A DNA stretch of 64,000 nucleotides from an uncultured Helicobacter sp. (lineage in GTDB: Bacteria > Campylobacterota > Campylobacteria > Campylobacterales > Helicobacteraceae), in NCBI GenBank assembly GCA_944326445.1, contig CALVDZ010000001.1, positions 124,001 through 188,000 on the forward strand. Reading direction: 5' to 3'. Position numbers and translations under genes: made by a program. The notes beneath the pieces were generated by a model. It had not been told where the DNA came from, ran no database searches, and was given only the letters and a program-made list of their open reading frames with translations. The stretch's first letter is position 1. Each line of letters starts with the position of its first letter. Of this stretch, positions 42,448 through 51,402 are shown piece after piece.

Positions 42448-44527
42448 TATAGAACTTACCCTCAATAATCTTAGCGAGTCGTATGACTTCACAAGCATAG
42501 CGCAAGCGAGCAATGGAGCGGTGCTCTATGGGAGTGGGGGCACGAGAATACTAGCGAGCGTGTGCGTGCAGAGCAATAAGCCAATCGAGGGAGACTTTGT
42601 CCCCCTAAGCGTGCAATATATCCAAAAAGCCTATGCGTGCGGCAAATTCCCATCGGGCTTTATCAAGCGCGAGGGCAAGCCAAACGATTCTGAGATTCTC
42701 ATCTCGCGCCTTATTGATAGGAGTTTGCGCCCGCTTTTCCCTAAAGGTTTTGGGTATGTGACGCATATCGTGGTGATGGTGCTAAGCTATGATGGCAAGA
42801 GCGATTTGGCACTAGGTGCGCTGCGTGCGGCAGCAAGCGCGCTGTATGTCTCAAATGTCGGGATCAAAGATATGCCCAAAATGTGCGTGAGTGCCGTGCG
42901 TATCGGGCGTATCAATGGGGAGTTTATAATCAATCCCACCAAAGAGCAGCGCGCCAAAAGCGAGCTTGATTTGTTTGTGAGTGGCAAAGATGATGAGCTA
43001 CTAATGATAGAGATGAACACCGGTGCGGGCGTGAGTGTGCTAGCAGAATCTCTCGTGATAGAGGCGCTAGAGCTCGCTAAGCAGAGCATTGCGAGGGATT
43101 GCGCGAGCTTTAGGGAGGCGTTTGCACCCTTTGTCAAGCCCTCGCTTGAGCTAAGGCTCAAAGAGCAAGAGTGCAGGGCGTTAGCGTTTTTGGAGCGAGA
43201 GTGCCGCGAGTGGGTGGGGCAGACTATCGTGCGCGCTTCTAAGAGTGAGCGCGCCGATGCCTTTGATGAGATTATCGCGCACCTAGTGGCGCAGGGCTAT
43301 GATGAGGAGGACGCCAAACGCTCGCTTGGTATATATAAAAAATCGTTAATGCGCGAGATGGTATTGCGAGATCGCAAGCGTGCCGATGGGCGCGCGCTTG
43401 ATGAAGTGCGCCCTATCAATATCGTGATCAATCCCCTGCCGTGCGCGCATAGCAGCGTGCTCTTTACGCGGGGGCAGACGCAGGCATTGGTGGTTTGCAC
43501 GCTTGGGGGCGAGAATGACGCCCAGAGTATCGAGCCACTCGGGGAGGCGGCGCAAAAGGACAGATTCCTCTTTCACTACAACTTCCCGAGTTTTAGCGTG
43601 GGGGAGGCGGATATGATAGGCTCTGTGGGGCGCAGGGAGCTGGGGCATGGTAATCTCGCGCGCAAAGCCCTGCGCTCTAGCGTGCTAGATTCTCAAAGCA
43701 CCATCCGCCTCGTCTCTGAAATCTTAGAATCCAATGGCTCAAGCTCGATGGCAAGCGTGTGTGGCGGGAGCTTGGCACTGCGCGCGTGTGGGGTGCAGAT
43801 GCGCACGCTCATCGCGGGTGTGGCGATGGGGCTCATCACGCAGGGCGAGCGATACGCGGTGCTAACTGACATCACGGGCTTGGAGGATCACGATGGCGAT
43901 ATGGATTTTAAAGTCGCGGGCGATGAAGAGGGGATTAGCGCGCTGCAGATGGATATCAAGCTCGGTGGGGTTTCGAGTGAGATTCTAAAAAACGCCCTCG
44001 CGCAGGCTAAAGAGGCGAGGGTGCATATTTTGGGCATTATGCGTGCGGCACTTGAGGGTGTGGAGCCAAACTATGAGGTGCTACCAAAGGTGGCGAGCTT
44101 CCCCGTGAGCGTGCATAAAATGGTGGATATCATAGGGCAGGGCGGCAAGACGATAAAGGGCATCATCGAGCGATTTAATGTGAGTATCGATCTAGACAGA
44201 GAGCAGGGCAGCGTGCAAATCCACGCCAATACCAAAGAGGAGCTAGAGGGCGCGAGGGCGTATATTTTGGAGCTTGTGCGGGAAGTGGATTTTGGGAGCT
44301 ATGAGCGGGGTATGCGCTTTTGTGGTAGGGTGAAAAAAGTGCTTGATTTTGGCGCATTTGTGGAGCTGCCAAATGGCGGCGATGGGCTGCTGCATATCAG
44401 CAAGCTCACAAGCGATAAGAGCAAGAAAATGGGCGAGATCCTAGGCGAGGTGAGCGAGATAGAGTGCGAGATCGTGAGTGTCAATGGCGAGAAGGTGGAA
44501 CTAAGGGCTGTGGAGGTGTGGGGATAG
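42440..44527 (+). CDS. pnp: Polyribonucleotide nucleotidyltransferase
   Basis: The protein has 695 residues. Two RNase PH cores are present (VPLSVQYIQKAYACGKFPSGFIKREGKP is the first; FHYNFPSFSVGEADMIGSVGRRELGHG and DITGLEDHDGDMDFKVAG mark the catalytic second). A KH domain (VSVHKMVDIIGQGGKTIKGI) and S1 domain (FCGRVKKVLDFGAFVELPNG, GLLHISKL) follow. It degrades RNA 3' to 5' by phosphorolysis and in Campylobacterota also supports cold and stress survival. Confidence 0.96.
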   Translation: MNNIELTLNNLSESYDFTSIAQASNGAVLYGSGGTRILASVCVQSNKPIEGDFVPLSVQYIQKAYACGKFPSGFIKREGKPNDSEILISRLIDRSLRPLFPKGFGYVTHIVVMVLSYDGKSDLALGALRAAASALYVSNVGIKDMPKMCVSAVRIGRINGEFIINPTKEQRAKSELDLFVSGKDDELLMIEMNTGAGVSVLAESLVIEALELAKQSIARDCASFREAFAPFVKPSLELRLKEQECRALAFLERECREWVGQTIVRASKSERADAFDEIIAHLVAQGYDEEDAKRSLGIYKKSLMREMVLRDRKRADGRALDEVRPINIVINPLPCAHSSVLFTRGQTQALVVCTLGGENDAQSIEPLGEAAQKDRFLFHYNFPSFSVGEADMIGSVGRRELGHGNLARKALRSSVLDSQSTIRLVSEILESNGSSSMASVCGGSLALRACGVQMRTLIAGVAMGLITQGERYAVLTDITGLEDHDGDMDFKVAGDEEGISALQMDIKLGGVSSEILKNALAQAKEARVHILGIMRAALEGVEPNYEVLPKVASFPVSVHKMVDIIGQGGKTIKGIIERFNVSIDLDREQGSVQIHANTKEELEGARAYILELVREVDFGSYERGMRFCGRVKKVLDFGAFVELPNGGDGLLHISKLTSDKSKKMGEILGEVSEIECEIVSVNGEKVELRAVEVWG

Positions 44528-45547
44528 GTGTTGTAGTGTAGGGGTGCGGATTGTAGAAACTCGGCTTGTGTGCATGGTAAGCCTACACAATCCACACAAG
44601 GCGAGGCAAGCCACGCGCGCAATCCCAAGCGGATTTAGAATCTAAGTCGATAGATTCACAATCTAAGAAAAACATAAAATCTAGTTTTAGCACTTCAGAT
44701 TCAAATTCAGAATCTAAATTTGGAAAATCAGAATCCACCTCGCATAGAATCTAAAACAATTACACAATCTCCCCACTTCAAAAAACCTCATCAAGGCTTT
44801 GCCTGATTCAAATAATGGGCGCGTAGCACGAGGCCTAAGCGCAATTGCAATATTGCGCCATTAATGCAGCGCAAAAATCAAATAAGATATGTAGTGCGCA
44901 AGCACCAACCGCCCCTCGCCCTTGTCGTGGTGAAAAAAATGCGTTAAAAAATGCAGGAGTGCATTTTTAGCATTTTTCTAAAGAAACTTCATTTTCTAAA
45001 GAAGCTTACGCTTTGCCTAGACAAGGAGATAGCGAGGCCCCCCCCCTTGTTTGCCGTGCCAAAGGCTTGCAAGCCAAGCCACAGCAAAAACGCGGAGCTT
45101 TATCTTTTTGTGGGCTAAAGGGAAACAGGGAGGGAATAAACCCCTTTTCTTTTGCGCAAACACGAGATTTTGTGAATCTAAGAGGCTAGATTCTGGGCTT
45201 TGATGAGATTGTGAATCTGTTTTGGATTCTAAGTCTAAATCGCCAAATCTAGATTCTGAATCCGCCCTAGATTCTAGATTGCTTGGATTGTGTGCTTGTT
45301 TGTGAATCTATTGGGCTAGATTCTGTAAATGCGTTGGATTTTGTGGCTGAATCTAACTTTAAAGTTTTGAAGCTAGATTCTCTCCTAGATTCTAAACCCG
45401 TGCTAGATTCTGCGTTTTTGCTCTCTGTGCGTGGTTTGCTCTTGGCCTAGTGTGGCGCAATGACTATCTGCTTTGCTCTAAGCAAATGCAGGTAAGCCAA
45501 AAGAGCCATTTTCTGACACACAGGCCAAATTTAGCCCTCTTGAATGC
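44528..45547. repeat. Noncoding kilobase of degenerate R1 fragments, AGAATCT words and a C9 tract
   Basis: No ORF of recognisable function lies between pnp and the capA-like gene. About 44590-44870 contains sequence closely matching the Ser/Glu-coding part of R1 element III, including ACAATTACACAATC, CACTTCAAAAA and AAGGCTTTGCC...AATAATGGGCGC, but here without an open frame. C9 lies at 45038-45046. From 45170 to 45420 the DNA is again dense TAGATTCT/GAATCT words. It looks like a graveyard of the repeat families seen elsewhere. Confidence 0.7.
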
Positions 45548-46753
45548 TCACTCCTCCTTCAACGCCTCACTATACGCACGCACGCGCTCTAATACGCGCC
45601 GATACTCCTCGCCGCCCTCCTCATAGATTCTGGGGCTATAGTCGTTATAGGCGTTTTGGCTAGAGATGTTTGCGGGGATAATGCGGTGGAGGAGGAGGGT
45701 GTTTAACTCCTCCCATCTATCAAGTGGCGTGAGGTTTGAGACATAGCGCGCCTCGAGGCTAGGATCTCTTATGAGCTTCTCAAAGTCCGCCCTAGATTCT
45801 GTCTCGTTATCATAGAATCTAAACTCCACTTGGTAGATCATCGTATCCTTGTCCTTGGGGTTTTTCGCCCCGCCATAGATGAAGTTCCCTAGGCTATAGA
45901 CAATCTTTTTGCCCTTATACTCCTCGATACCCTGCAACACATGCGGGTGATGCCCGATGATGAGATCCGCGCCGCTATCAATCACAAAATGCGCAATCTC
46001 GCGCTGAATCTTATTAGCGATATGCTCGCGCTCCTCGCCCCAGTGAAACACAAATATGACGATCTCCGCCCCTTGAGCGCGCAGAGATTCTATCTCTTTT
46101 TTTGCGGTGTGCTTGATAGCGGGATTCCATCCGCGATGCCCCGCAAAGCCAAATTTCCTGCCCTTTATCTCACGCACATCAAGTATCCCCTCGCCAAAAT
46201 GCGCGATATTAGCCTGCGTGAGGATAGCTAGCGTGTCTTTAAATCCTTGCGCGCCATAATCGCGCGTGTGGTTATTGGCGATATTGACACTCTCGATACT
46301 CGCGGCTTTGAGGATATTGGTATAGATACTTGGTCCTTTGAAGCTAAAGGGCTTGATAAAGGCGTTTTTGAGATCTTTGTCTGTGAGCACGCCCTCGAGA
46401 TTCCCCACGCTCAAATCGTCCTTTTCTAGCACTTCGCGCACCCCTTTGCTAAAGTAGTCGTAATCCCCGCCCACCTCTTTAAACTTCGCGTTAAAAGTCG
46501 CGCCACTCGCCCCCTTGTAGTCCCCTAGCACGCAATCCCCCACAAAGCTTATGGTAATGGTGGTAGCGCGGGAATCTCGTGAGGCTTGTGGAGTTTGTGA
46601 ATCTAAGTCGTGGGTGGTGGCTAAGCGCGGTGTGGAGGGAGCCACGCACGCGCTTAGCACAAACGCAGCGCACACAAACGCACTGAATCTGCAGAAACTA
46701 CTGAATCTACAGAGCTTTGTGAGAGAGAGAATGCGCCTAGACATTTCGCACAT
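45548..46753 (-). CDS. CapA-family (PGA_cap) lipoprotein, metallophosphatase-like
   Basis: The protein has 401 residues. The lipoprotein signal ends FVLSACVAPS. The CapA domain has ISFVGDCVLGD, VREVLEKDDLSVGNLEGVLT, VNIANNHTRDYGAQGF, VIFVFHWGEE and DLIIGHHPHVLQGIEEYKGK, the metal-binding set of the calcineurin-like CapA/PgsA family. In Gram-positives CapA takes part in poly-gamma-glutamate capsule; in Helicobacter the role is not known. Two ATG codons (46753, 46744) are possible starts with weak ribosome sites. It is followed upstream by a beta-barrel-like gene on the same strand. Confidence 0.85.
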   Translation of the reverse strand: MCEMSRRILSLTKLCRFSSFCRFSAFVCAAFVLSACVAPSTPRLATTHDLDSQTPQASRDSRATTITISFVGDCVLGDYKGASGATFNAKFKEVGGDYDYFSKGVREVLEKDDLSVGNLEGVLTDKDLKNAFIKPFSFKGPSIYTNILKAASIESVNIANNHTRDYGAQGFKDTLAILTQANIAHFGEGILDVREIKGRKFGFAGHRGWNPAIKHTAKKEIESLRAQGAEIVIFVFHWGEEREHIANKIQREIAHFVIDSGADLIIGHHPHVLQGIEEYKGKKIVYSLGNFIYGGAKNPKDKDTMIYQVEFRFYDNETESRADFEKLIRDPSLEARYVSNLTPLDRWEELNTLLLHRIIPANISSQNAYNDYSPRIYEEGGEEYRRVLERVRAYSEALKEE

Positions 46754-46772
46754 ACAAGGCTAACACAGAGGC

Positions 46773-47540
46773 TTAGAAATGGAAGCTACGATGAAAATCG
46801 CGCGTCGCGTCCGCTCTGCCATCAAAATAGCCCCGCCTATAGTCATATCCCCTAGTGCCATAGCTTGAGCGATAGCCTCCGTTGTAGCTTGGCGTGAATA
46901 TCGCGGCAATCACCTCGACCAATGGAAACACGACACTGCACCCAGCGACAGACTGCGAAAACGATGGCATTCCGTCAAGGTGGGTTTGATATAGGCTATA
47001 TTTGTAGTATAAGTCGAGATAAAGCCCTTGGTAACCTATGCGAAATCCTGCATTGACATAGCCACCTTGGGGAGTGGCACGCAGATCGATAGAATCTGCA
47101 TAACGCGATTGTTCATAGCCTCCGCCCGCATACACACCTAGGTATTTAAACGGCTGCCATACACCATCAATCCCGCCACCGTAGTTGAGCATACTAAGAT
47201 CGCTTTGCTTGATATTTGAGGAGTTCACAAAGCCCTTGAGTTCTAAGCCTAGGGTGTTTTTGGTATTAAAAAACGCGAGTTTCGCCCCGACATTTAATCC
47301 ATTCTGGAAGTCTATGGAGCTAGATTCCCACGGGGCTTGATACCATGGGTTGCTTGCAGTGCTAGCACCACTCTTAATCGCACCCAGTGAGATAAAAAAC
47401 CCCGTGCCATCGCTAAATGAACTTTCTTGTGAATCTTGGGTGTTTGTAGCACTAGTAGTAGTGGTCTGGGCGCTTAGCATACCGCTATGCATAAGCACAC
47501 ACAACGCGCATAACAGAGCATATCGTATAGAATCTGACAT
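46773..47540 (-). CDS. Probable outer-membrane beta-barrel protein
   Basis: The protein has 255 residues with a signal peptide ending MLSAQ. The mature protein shows alternating amphipathic strands rich in Gly/Tyr (GTGFFISLGAIKSG, LGVYAGGGYEQSRYA, GGYVNAGFRIGYQGLYLDLYYKYSLY). A Tyr/Arg/Gly-rich C-terminus follows (NGGYRSSYGTRGYDYRRGYF) and ends HFHF-like. No exact family is recognised; opacity-porin-like is a reasonable description. Ribosome site GGAGTAATTA and a TATAAT -10 (47583-47588, minus) support the start. Confidence 0.6.
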   Translation of the reverse strand: MSDSIRYALLCALCVLMHSGMLSAQTTTTSATNTQDSQESSFSDGTGFFISLGAIKSGASTASNPWYQAPWESSSIDFQNGLNVGAKLAFFNTKNTLGLELKGFVNSSNIKQSDLSMLNYGGGIDGVWQPFKYLGVYAGGGYEQSRYADSIDLRATPQGGYVNAGFRIGYQGLYLDLYYKYSLYQTHLDGMPSFSQSVAGCSVVFPLVEVIAAIFTPSYNGGYRSSYGTRGYDYRRGYFDGRADATRDFHRSFHF

Positions 47541-47582
47541 TAATTACTCCTTGCAAAATTGGGATATAAGGCTAAAGTGGGG

Positions 47583-47588
47583 AATTAT
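47583..47588 (-). promoter_or_regulatory. -10 box of the outer-membrane protein gene
   Basis: TATAAT on the minus strand with TGC just upstream (extended -10), 42 bases before the ATG. Confidence 0.45.
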
Positions 47589-47677
47589 AGCATATTTTGG
47601 TGTTTTTGGATCTTAGCTCTGTGCTTGTCTGTGTGGTGTGTTGGGCGCATTATGAGGGGAGTATAAGCTTTCTTTGT

Positions 47678-47683
47678 TATAAT
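47678..47683 (+). promoter_or_regulatory. -10 box of the O-antigen ligase-like operon
   Basis: TATAAT preceded by TTTGT, about 80 bases upstream of the ligase start. It probably drives the ligase and the two glycosyltransferases. Confidence 0.45.
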
Positions 47684-47768
47684 TGCGGACTTTGGGAATC
47701 GTGGCGATTGGGGCATCAGATACACTATCATGGGGGAATGAAGACATAAAGGAGTGAGGTTGCAAGTG

Positions 47769-49244
47769 ATGCGTGTGATGGGTTGGATTTTGCGCGATAT
47801 GGTTCGCGTGGGGCGTGCGTTTTTGGCACGCTATCATGAGGAGATCGCGCTTGTGCTCTTTTGTGTGGGGATTGCGCTCTATGGGCTAGGTTTGAGTGGG
47901 TTTAGCACGCACTTTCGTGCGCAGGGCTTTTTGCAAATGGGTGGATTGCTCTTTATCCTCTTTGCTTATAAGCGTTTTGGCAGGGAGGATTTGCACGCAT
48001 TGCGCGTGCCGCTTATCAGCTTTGCTATCGTGATAGTTTTGGGGCTTTTGACATATTTTGATGATGTGATGCCCCAGAGCTTTGGCAAGGTGTGGGGCTC
48101 GGTAAATACCCATATCATCAAATACCTTGTGTTGTTTGTCGTGGTGTTTTTGTATGTGTGCCACACTAGACGCGCTTATGGATTGGTATTGCTAGGATTT
48201 TTTGGGCTTATGTGTGCGCTCAATGTCGGTGGGACACTGCTAGAGTTTTGGCAGCACGGCTTCAAGCACAATGCTGGAAAGTCAAATCTGCCCTTTTATT
48301 TTAATGCGATTTACACTTATAATATTTGGCTTATCGCGCCTATGGCACTATGTATCAGCGGCGCGGTGGTGTGTAGGCATCTAGTGCTAAAGGCTCTGTG
48401 TGCTCTTGGGGCGGGGCTCACAATCGTAGCGATGTTTGCCAATGGCGAGCGGAGCTTTTTAGTCGCTGCCTTTGTGATGGTGTTTGTGCCATTTTTTGTG
48501 TGGCATTATCGCTACAAGGCGCGGATCTTGGGCTTTGTAGTGGTTTTCGCGCTTCCCATAGCCCTAAGCGCACTCTATGTGCAGACTAAATCCCTGCCAG
48601 AGCGGTATAACTTCGCGCATATGGTGGATAACTTTTGGGAAGTGATACACACGCCCGTGGCGGCGATGGGCAAATACGACAAAACCTGCTTTGGGTGGAT
48701 GCAATGCAATGCGCAGAGCACTAAAGATGGCAAGGCGAAGTTTTTTTGGGAGCATTCCTCGCTCGCCCGCCTAGCGATGAGCAAATCCACTTTTAAGGCA
48801 TTCTTAGACGCGCCATTCACTCCGCGCCTTGTAGGGGTGTTCCAAACGGGGGCGTATCTGTGGCAGTATTATGAGAGCCACCCACACAAGCAGCAAAACA
48901 GAATGTATGTCTCTATGGATAATCCCAAGCACAATGGCTACAATAGCCCTCATAATTTTGTGATAAATTTGTTATTTTGTTATGGGATTATAGGTTTTGT
49001 GGCGATTTTGGGCTTTTTGGGATTTGTGCTTTATAGGACTTATTGGCAATTTACCCACAATACAGAGGATAGGGCTAAAGCCTTGATATCGCTATGGGCT
49101 TTTGTGTGCCTTGTAGGGATATGCGCACAGAGCGTGCTTGATGTGATTTATCCAAATATTTTAGAGACACTTTTTGTTTTTCTAGGTGGTGTGATGGGTT
49201 TGTGTTGTATGCGATATGGTAGCTCTAGAGAGGTAGTGCTGTGA
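47769..49244 (+). CDS. waaL: O-antigen ligase/polymerase-like membrane protein (Wzy_C type)
   Basis: About 491 residues with roughly ten to twelve transmembrane helices. The large periplasmic loop between late helices contains SLARLAMSKSTFKAFLDAPF and GYNSPHNFVINLLFCYG. The N-S-P-H-N pattern followed by a hydrophobic helix is characteristic of the Wzy_C/WaaL family, which transfers O-chains to lipid A-core or polymerises them. The start is uncertain: ATG 47769, TTG 47760 or GTG 47754 are all in frame, and the GGAG at 47751 is best spaced for TTG 47760. The 3' end overlaps the next glycosyltransferase (GTGA). Confidence 0.75.
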   Translation: MRVMGWILRDMVRVGRAFLARYHEEIALVLFCVGIALYGLGLSGFSTHFRAQGFLQMGGLLFILFAYKRFGREDLHALRVPLISFAIVIVLGLLTYFDDVMPQSFGKVWGSVNTHIIKYLVLFVVVFLYVCHTRRAYGLVLLGFFGLMCALNVGGTLLEFWQHGFKHNAGKSNLPFYFNAIYTYNIWLIAPMALCISGAVVCRHLVLKALCALGAGLTIVAMFANGERSFLVAAFVMVFVPFFVWHYRYKARILGFVVVFALPIALSALYVQTKSLPERYNFAHMVDNFWEVIHTPVAAMGKYDKTCFGWMQCNAQSTKDGKAKFFWEHSSLARLAMSKSTFKAFLDAPFTPRLVGVFQTGAYLWQYYESHPHKQQNRMYVSMDNPKHNGYNSPHNFVINLLFCYGIIGFVAILGFLGFVLYRTYWQFTHNTEDRAKALISLWAFVCLVGICAQSVLDVIYPNILETLFVFLGGVMGLCCMRYGSSREVVL

Positions 49245-51400
49245 AAATCCTCCTCACAATCGGCGATATGAGCATTACCGGCGGGGCAGAACGCGTGGTG
49301 GCTAACCTCGCCAATGCGTTTGTGCAAAATGGGCATAGCGTGCAGATTCTAAGCTTTTTTAGGGCAAATGATAGCCTGCCTTATGCGCTTGATGAGCGTG
49401 TAGAGATCGCGTTTATGCACACACAGGGCGAGGAGAGCCTAAGGGCGCGAGGCGGAGTGCTAAAAAGATTCTATACCAAAAATCTTTTTAAATTCTTTGT
49501 GAATTTGCGCGTGTGGCGGGCATATCGGGTGGATTGTGTGATAGATAATGACTGGACTTATACGCCATTTTTAAAGCACAAGGGCACGCAGTATGTGAAG
49601 CTTTTGCATTTAAATTTTAGCCGATACAACAGGCGCAATGATTATTTTGACACGCTCGTGCTCCTCTCATCTGCAGAGATAGCGCGCTACACGCCCTATC
49701 ACAATCGCGTGCGCGTAATCCCAAACTTCCTCCCCACACTCCCCACGCAAAGCACTGACTATACGCAAAAAGTTGCCCTAAGCATAGGGCGTATGGATAG
49801 CGGCGATCAAAAGGGCTTTTTGCGCCTTATAGACATTTGGGAGATAGTAGTGAGGGAGCTAGATTCACAGAGTGCTTGGCAGCTGCATATCGTAGGCGAT
49901 GGCGCGATGAGAGAGGAGATCCAAGCTAGAATAGAATCTAAAGGCTTGCAAGATTCTGTAATCCTTAAACCATTTACCACAAATATCGCGCAGGAGTATT
50001 TAAGCGCAAGCGTGTATGTGATGAGTAGTCACTATGAGGGCTTTGGTATGGTGCTCATAGAATCCGCCTCCTATGGGCTGCCCGCTATCGCCTTTGACAT
50101 CGCCACGGGACCGAGTGATATTATCCTAGATTCACACACGGGCTATTTGGTGGCAGATGGGGACTTGGAGGCGTATGCGGGCAAGCTCGTGGAGCTGATG
50201 AGTGATAAAGCATTGAGAGAGAATCTAGGCAAGCAGGCTAAGGAGCGTGTAGCAAGGGAGTTTAGCAAAAAGGCTATTATGCCCTTGTGGGAAGAGATTT
50301 TACAAACAAAAAAGAGGCACAAAGTGTGTGTGCAAAAAAATGCCTGTATCGGTATCGTCGTGCCGGTATATAATGTCGAGAATTATCTCGCGCGCTGCTT
50401 AGATTCACTCTTAGCTCAGAGCTATGAGGACTTTGTCATCGTGCTTGTCAATGACGCGAGCACGGATTCTAGCCGCGAGATATGCCTAAAATACCAACTC
50501 CGCGAAAAAAGGGTGATTTTTATGGACGCCGATTCGAACGCTGGCTTGGCCAGCGTTCGAAACAAAGCGCTTAGAATCTTAGGGCAAGGCAAGGAGCGTA
50601 TAGAGGCACTACAGGGTATGATAGAGGGTGTGCAGATACACACGCAGCTCTCTACTATCCCGGTAGTGGATTATGTGATGTTTGTGGATTCTGATGATTA
50701 TATCGCTGCTAATGCCTTAGAGACTATCACTGCGGATTTTGGGGCTAATGATGTGGATATATGCATCTACAACACCCACTATGTAGTAGATGAGCGCGCG
50801 GCGGCGGGGGGTGCGCAGCTTTCAAGCTATCGGATTTTCCCCAAAGTCCAGGAAGCCAAAGTCTATACACCGCTAACGCTTATAGAATCCGATCCGAGCA
50901 ATTTCATCACCACTGCGTGTATGTTTGTGTATAAAGCCTCGTTTTTGTTTGGGCAGGAGCTGCGTTTTATCGATGGGATTTTGTATGAGGATGTGCCCTT
51001 TTGCACACAGAGTTTTTTGCGCGCAAAAAGCGTGTATGTCAGCCTCACACCTTGGTATTATTACTTCCTCTCGCCCACCTCTACGATGCGTGGAGCGATG
51101 AGCGCGCGTAAAATACGCAAGTCTTTTGAAAGCTGGATTGTGATTTTGGAGTTTTTTATCGCGCGCTATGAGGAGGCAAACAGAGCGTATGATGGCGCGG
51201 AAGCTAGTAGCCAGAGCGCGCTACTGCGTAGATTCTATGCGGCGAGCTTGCGCCGATGTGTGAAGCGAATCTTTGAGCTCTTAAGCGAGTATGGCTATAG
51301 CCAAAACACTCCCAAGCACGCCCTAAAGCCCTATCTGCCATATATCAGGGGCAAATACCGCCTCTTTTATCACTTCCCAAGACTAAAGAAATTTTTGTAG
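49241..51400 (+). CDS. Two-domain glycosyltransferase (GT4-type plus GT2-type)
   Basis: The protein has 719 residues. The N-terminal ~360 are a GT-B retaining enzyme: ITGGAERVVANLANAFVQNG, WQLHIVGDGAMREEIQ, YEGFGMVLIESASYGLPAIA (E-x7-E type). From about residue 365 an inverting GT2 (GT-A) domain begins: IGIVVPVYNVENYLARCLDS, DASTDSS, NAGLASVRNKAL, DYVMFVDSDDYI (the DxD metal site) and ILYEDVPFC. It likely adds two sugars to a lipid-linked glycan. The GTG start is coupled to the ligase stop. The N-terminal half is paralogous to the next gene. A perfect 13-bp-arm hairpin occurs in the GT2 part (50533-50561). Confidence 0.88.
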   Translation: MKILLTIGDMSITGGAERVVANLANAFVQNGHSVQILSFFRANDSLPYALDERVEIAFMHTQGEESLRARGGVLKRFYTKNLFKFFVNLRVWRAYRVDCVIDNDWTYTPFLKHKGTQYVKLLHLNFSRYNRRNDYFDTLVLLSSAEIARYTPYHNRVRVIPNFLPTLPTQSTDYTQKVALSIGRMDSGDQKGFLRLIDIWEIVVRELDSQSAWQLHIVGDGAMREEIQARIESKGLQDSVILKPFTTNIAQEYLSASVYVMSSHYEGFGMVLIESASYGLPAIAFDIATGPSDIILDSHTGYLVADGDLEAYAGKLVELMSDKALRENLGKQAKERVAREFSKKAIMPLWEEILQTKKRHKVCVQKNACIGIVVPVYNVENYLARCLDSLLAQSYEDFVIVLVNDASTDSSREICLKYQLREKRVIFMDADSNAGLASVRNKALRILGQGKERIEALQGMIEGVQIHTQLSTIPVVDYVMFVDSDDYIAANALETITADFGANDVDICIYNTHYVVDERAAAGGAQLSSYRIFPKVQEAKVYTPLTLIESDPSNFITTACMFVYKASFLFGQELRFIDGILYEDVPFCTQSFLRAKSVYVSLTPWYYYFLSPTSTMRGAMSARKIRKSFESWIVILEFFIARYEEANRAYDGAEASSQSALLRRFYAASLRRCVKRIFELLSEYGYSQNTPKHALKPYLPYIRGKYRLFYHFPRLKKFL
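50533..50561. repeat. Perfect 13-bp inverted repeat inside the GT2 domain
   Basis: TTCGAACGCTGGC, loop TTG, GCCAGCGTTCGAA. It lies in codons for DSNAGLASVRN, a normally conserved GT2 segment, so coding is maintained while the DNA is fully palindromic. Confidence 0.85.
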
Positions 51401-51402
51401 AT

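Noticed and set aside
44528..45547. A frameshifted surface gene around the C9 tract
   Set aside because: Neither strand gives a continuous recognisable protein on changing the tract length; the flanks are repeat words.
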